From Candidatus Cloacimonadota bacterium (GTDB lineage Bacteria > Cloacimonadota > Cloacimonadia > Cloacimonadales > TCS61), in assembly GCA_027064945.1 (NCBI GenBank), contig JAMOPB010000144.1, positions 1-15,094 on the forward strand: 15,094 nt of DNA, read 5' to 3'. Below the pieces are notes generated by a model that worked only from the letters and a program-made list of their open reading frames with translations, did not search any database and was not told the origin of the DNA. Positions 14,413 through 15,094 of this stretch are shown here, piece by piece; the stretch's first letter is position 1; the number at the start of each line of letters is the position of its first letter. A program made the translations under genes and the position numbers.

Positions 14413-15094
14413 TAATTTCCTTTTTTTGAATAATTTTCCATAATTTCTAGCTCAGTAATATCAATTACCGGAATTTCAGGAAATCCTTTTCTGATTTCTG
14501 AACGCAAAATTTCACAATCCAAATGATTTCCTTTCACGGAATAGCTATTTAGCACAATTGCGTCAATTTTAATTTTATTAATTACACACGTTTTTTCAAT
14601 AATACGCTCAAGTTGATCAAATTTTAATTGTATATGTAATGGATGGTAAAATATAAAGTTCACATTTTCCAATGCCGAGTGTAGTTTTTCAAAATTTCTT
14701 GCAGTGAAAGCTTTGGGAAAATAGATCCATTCAGCAGCATCAATATTTGGAATTTCTAATATTCTTTTTTCTTGATTTAATATTGAATTCAATTCGGTAA
14801 TAAAAATTTTATTATTAAATTTATAAGAAATTTTTGTATAATCATCAATTGGTATTTTTATTTTAGGAATGTTCGCTAATAGGGCAATTCTGGAAGTTTC
14901 TTTATTAATATAATCCAGATCACCGCCGGATGCACCTGCAACCAATAAAATTGTGTCTATTTCATTGGAAAGAGCAATTGATTTCCTATCTAAAGATCCA
15001 TCAATAAATACATGATTTGCCCCAAAAGATAAAATCATCTTTGCTAATTCCACTTGGTCAGATGCTGTAGCTGGTCCTATTATTTCAGAATAAA
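14412..15094 (-). CDS. kamB: Lysine 5,6-aminomutase reactivase subunit KamB, 5' end beyond window
   Basis: The frame is open to the right edge: upstream of a GTG at 15053 it still encodes conserved KamB-type sequence (YSEIIGPATASDQVELAKMI), including the typical GPA turn, so the GTG is internal and the true start lies outside the window. About 227 residues are visible. Recognisable parts are the segment FGANHVFIDGSLDRKSIAL and the small-residue patch LLVAGASGGDL, which fit the KamB (OrfB) family that accompanies the MutS-like KamC. The protein is annotated as a subunit of the reactivase for lysine 5,6-aminomutase; its mechanism is not evident from the sequence. kamC begins one base into its stop codon, so the two are co-translated. 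The missing N-terminal part prevents a full domain description. Confidence 0.85.
   Translation of the reverse strand, partial: YSEIIGPATASDQVELAKMILSFGANHVFIDGSLDRKSIALSNEIDTILLVAGASGGDLDYINKETSRIALLANIPKIKIPIDDYTKISYKFNNKIFITELNSILNQEKRILEIPNIDAAEWIYFPKAFTARNFEKLHSALENVNFIFYHPLHIQLKFDQLERIIEKTCVINKIKIDAIVLNSYSVKGNHLDCEILRSEIRKGFPEIPVIDITELEIMENYSKKGN

Noticed and set aside
14412..15053. A complete kamB of 213 residues starting at GTG 15053
   Set aside because: The frame continues upstream to the window edge with conserved KamB-like sequence, so the GTG is internal.

Overview
The window comes from an AT-rich bacterial genome. Twelve of the thirteen genes that run on one strand lie head to tail with little spacing, and the thirteenth belongs to the same series. 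The combination of a GWxTD-domain protein, large secreted FnIII/beta-sandwich proteins and an amino-acid-fermentation locus suggests an anaerobic member of the Fibrobacteres-Chlorobi-Bacteroidetes (FCB) superphylum, plausibly Cloacimonadota. That placement is inference from gene content, because there is no rRNA or other marker in the window.

Layout. The left 1.8 kb (+ strand) is the 3' part of a large extracellular multi-domain beta-sandwich protein, cut by the window edge. It ends in a strong terminator and converges on a minus-strand gene series that fills the rest of the window. Read in transcription order (right to left), the series is: kamB (cut by the right edge), kamC, a GWxTD-domain protein, lemA, a TPM-domain membrane protein, a second TPM protein with a glycine-rich tail (YgcG type), a hairpin, a single-domain response regulator, a TPR/PAS/PAS histidine kinase, mnmH (selU), a 174-bp gap, kamD, kamE, atoD, atoA and a strong terminator.

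Function. kamD/kamE encode the two subunits of the B12- and PLP-dependent lysine 5,6-aminomutase. kamB/kamC encode the proteins annotated as its reactivase, with KamC being a MutS-like ATPase. atoD/atoA encode the CoA-transferase that in lysine fermentation passes CoA from butyryl-CoA to acetoacetate. Together they form part of the lysine to acetate + butyrate + ammonia pathway. The other pathway genes (kamA, kdd, kce, kal) are not in the window; the side beyond kamB is the obvious place to look for them.

The main oddity is that the mutase and its reactivase are separated by about 7 kb of seemingly unrelated genes: an envelope cassette (GWxTD-lemA-TPM-TPM), a two-component pair and a tRNA-selenation gene. 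The envelope cassette is translationally linked to kamC by overlapping start and stop codons. I see no tRNA, rRNA, CRISPR array, insertion sequence or phage gene.
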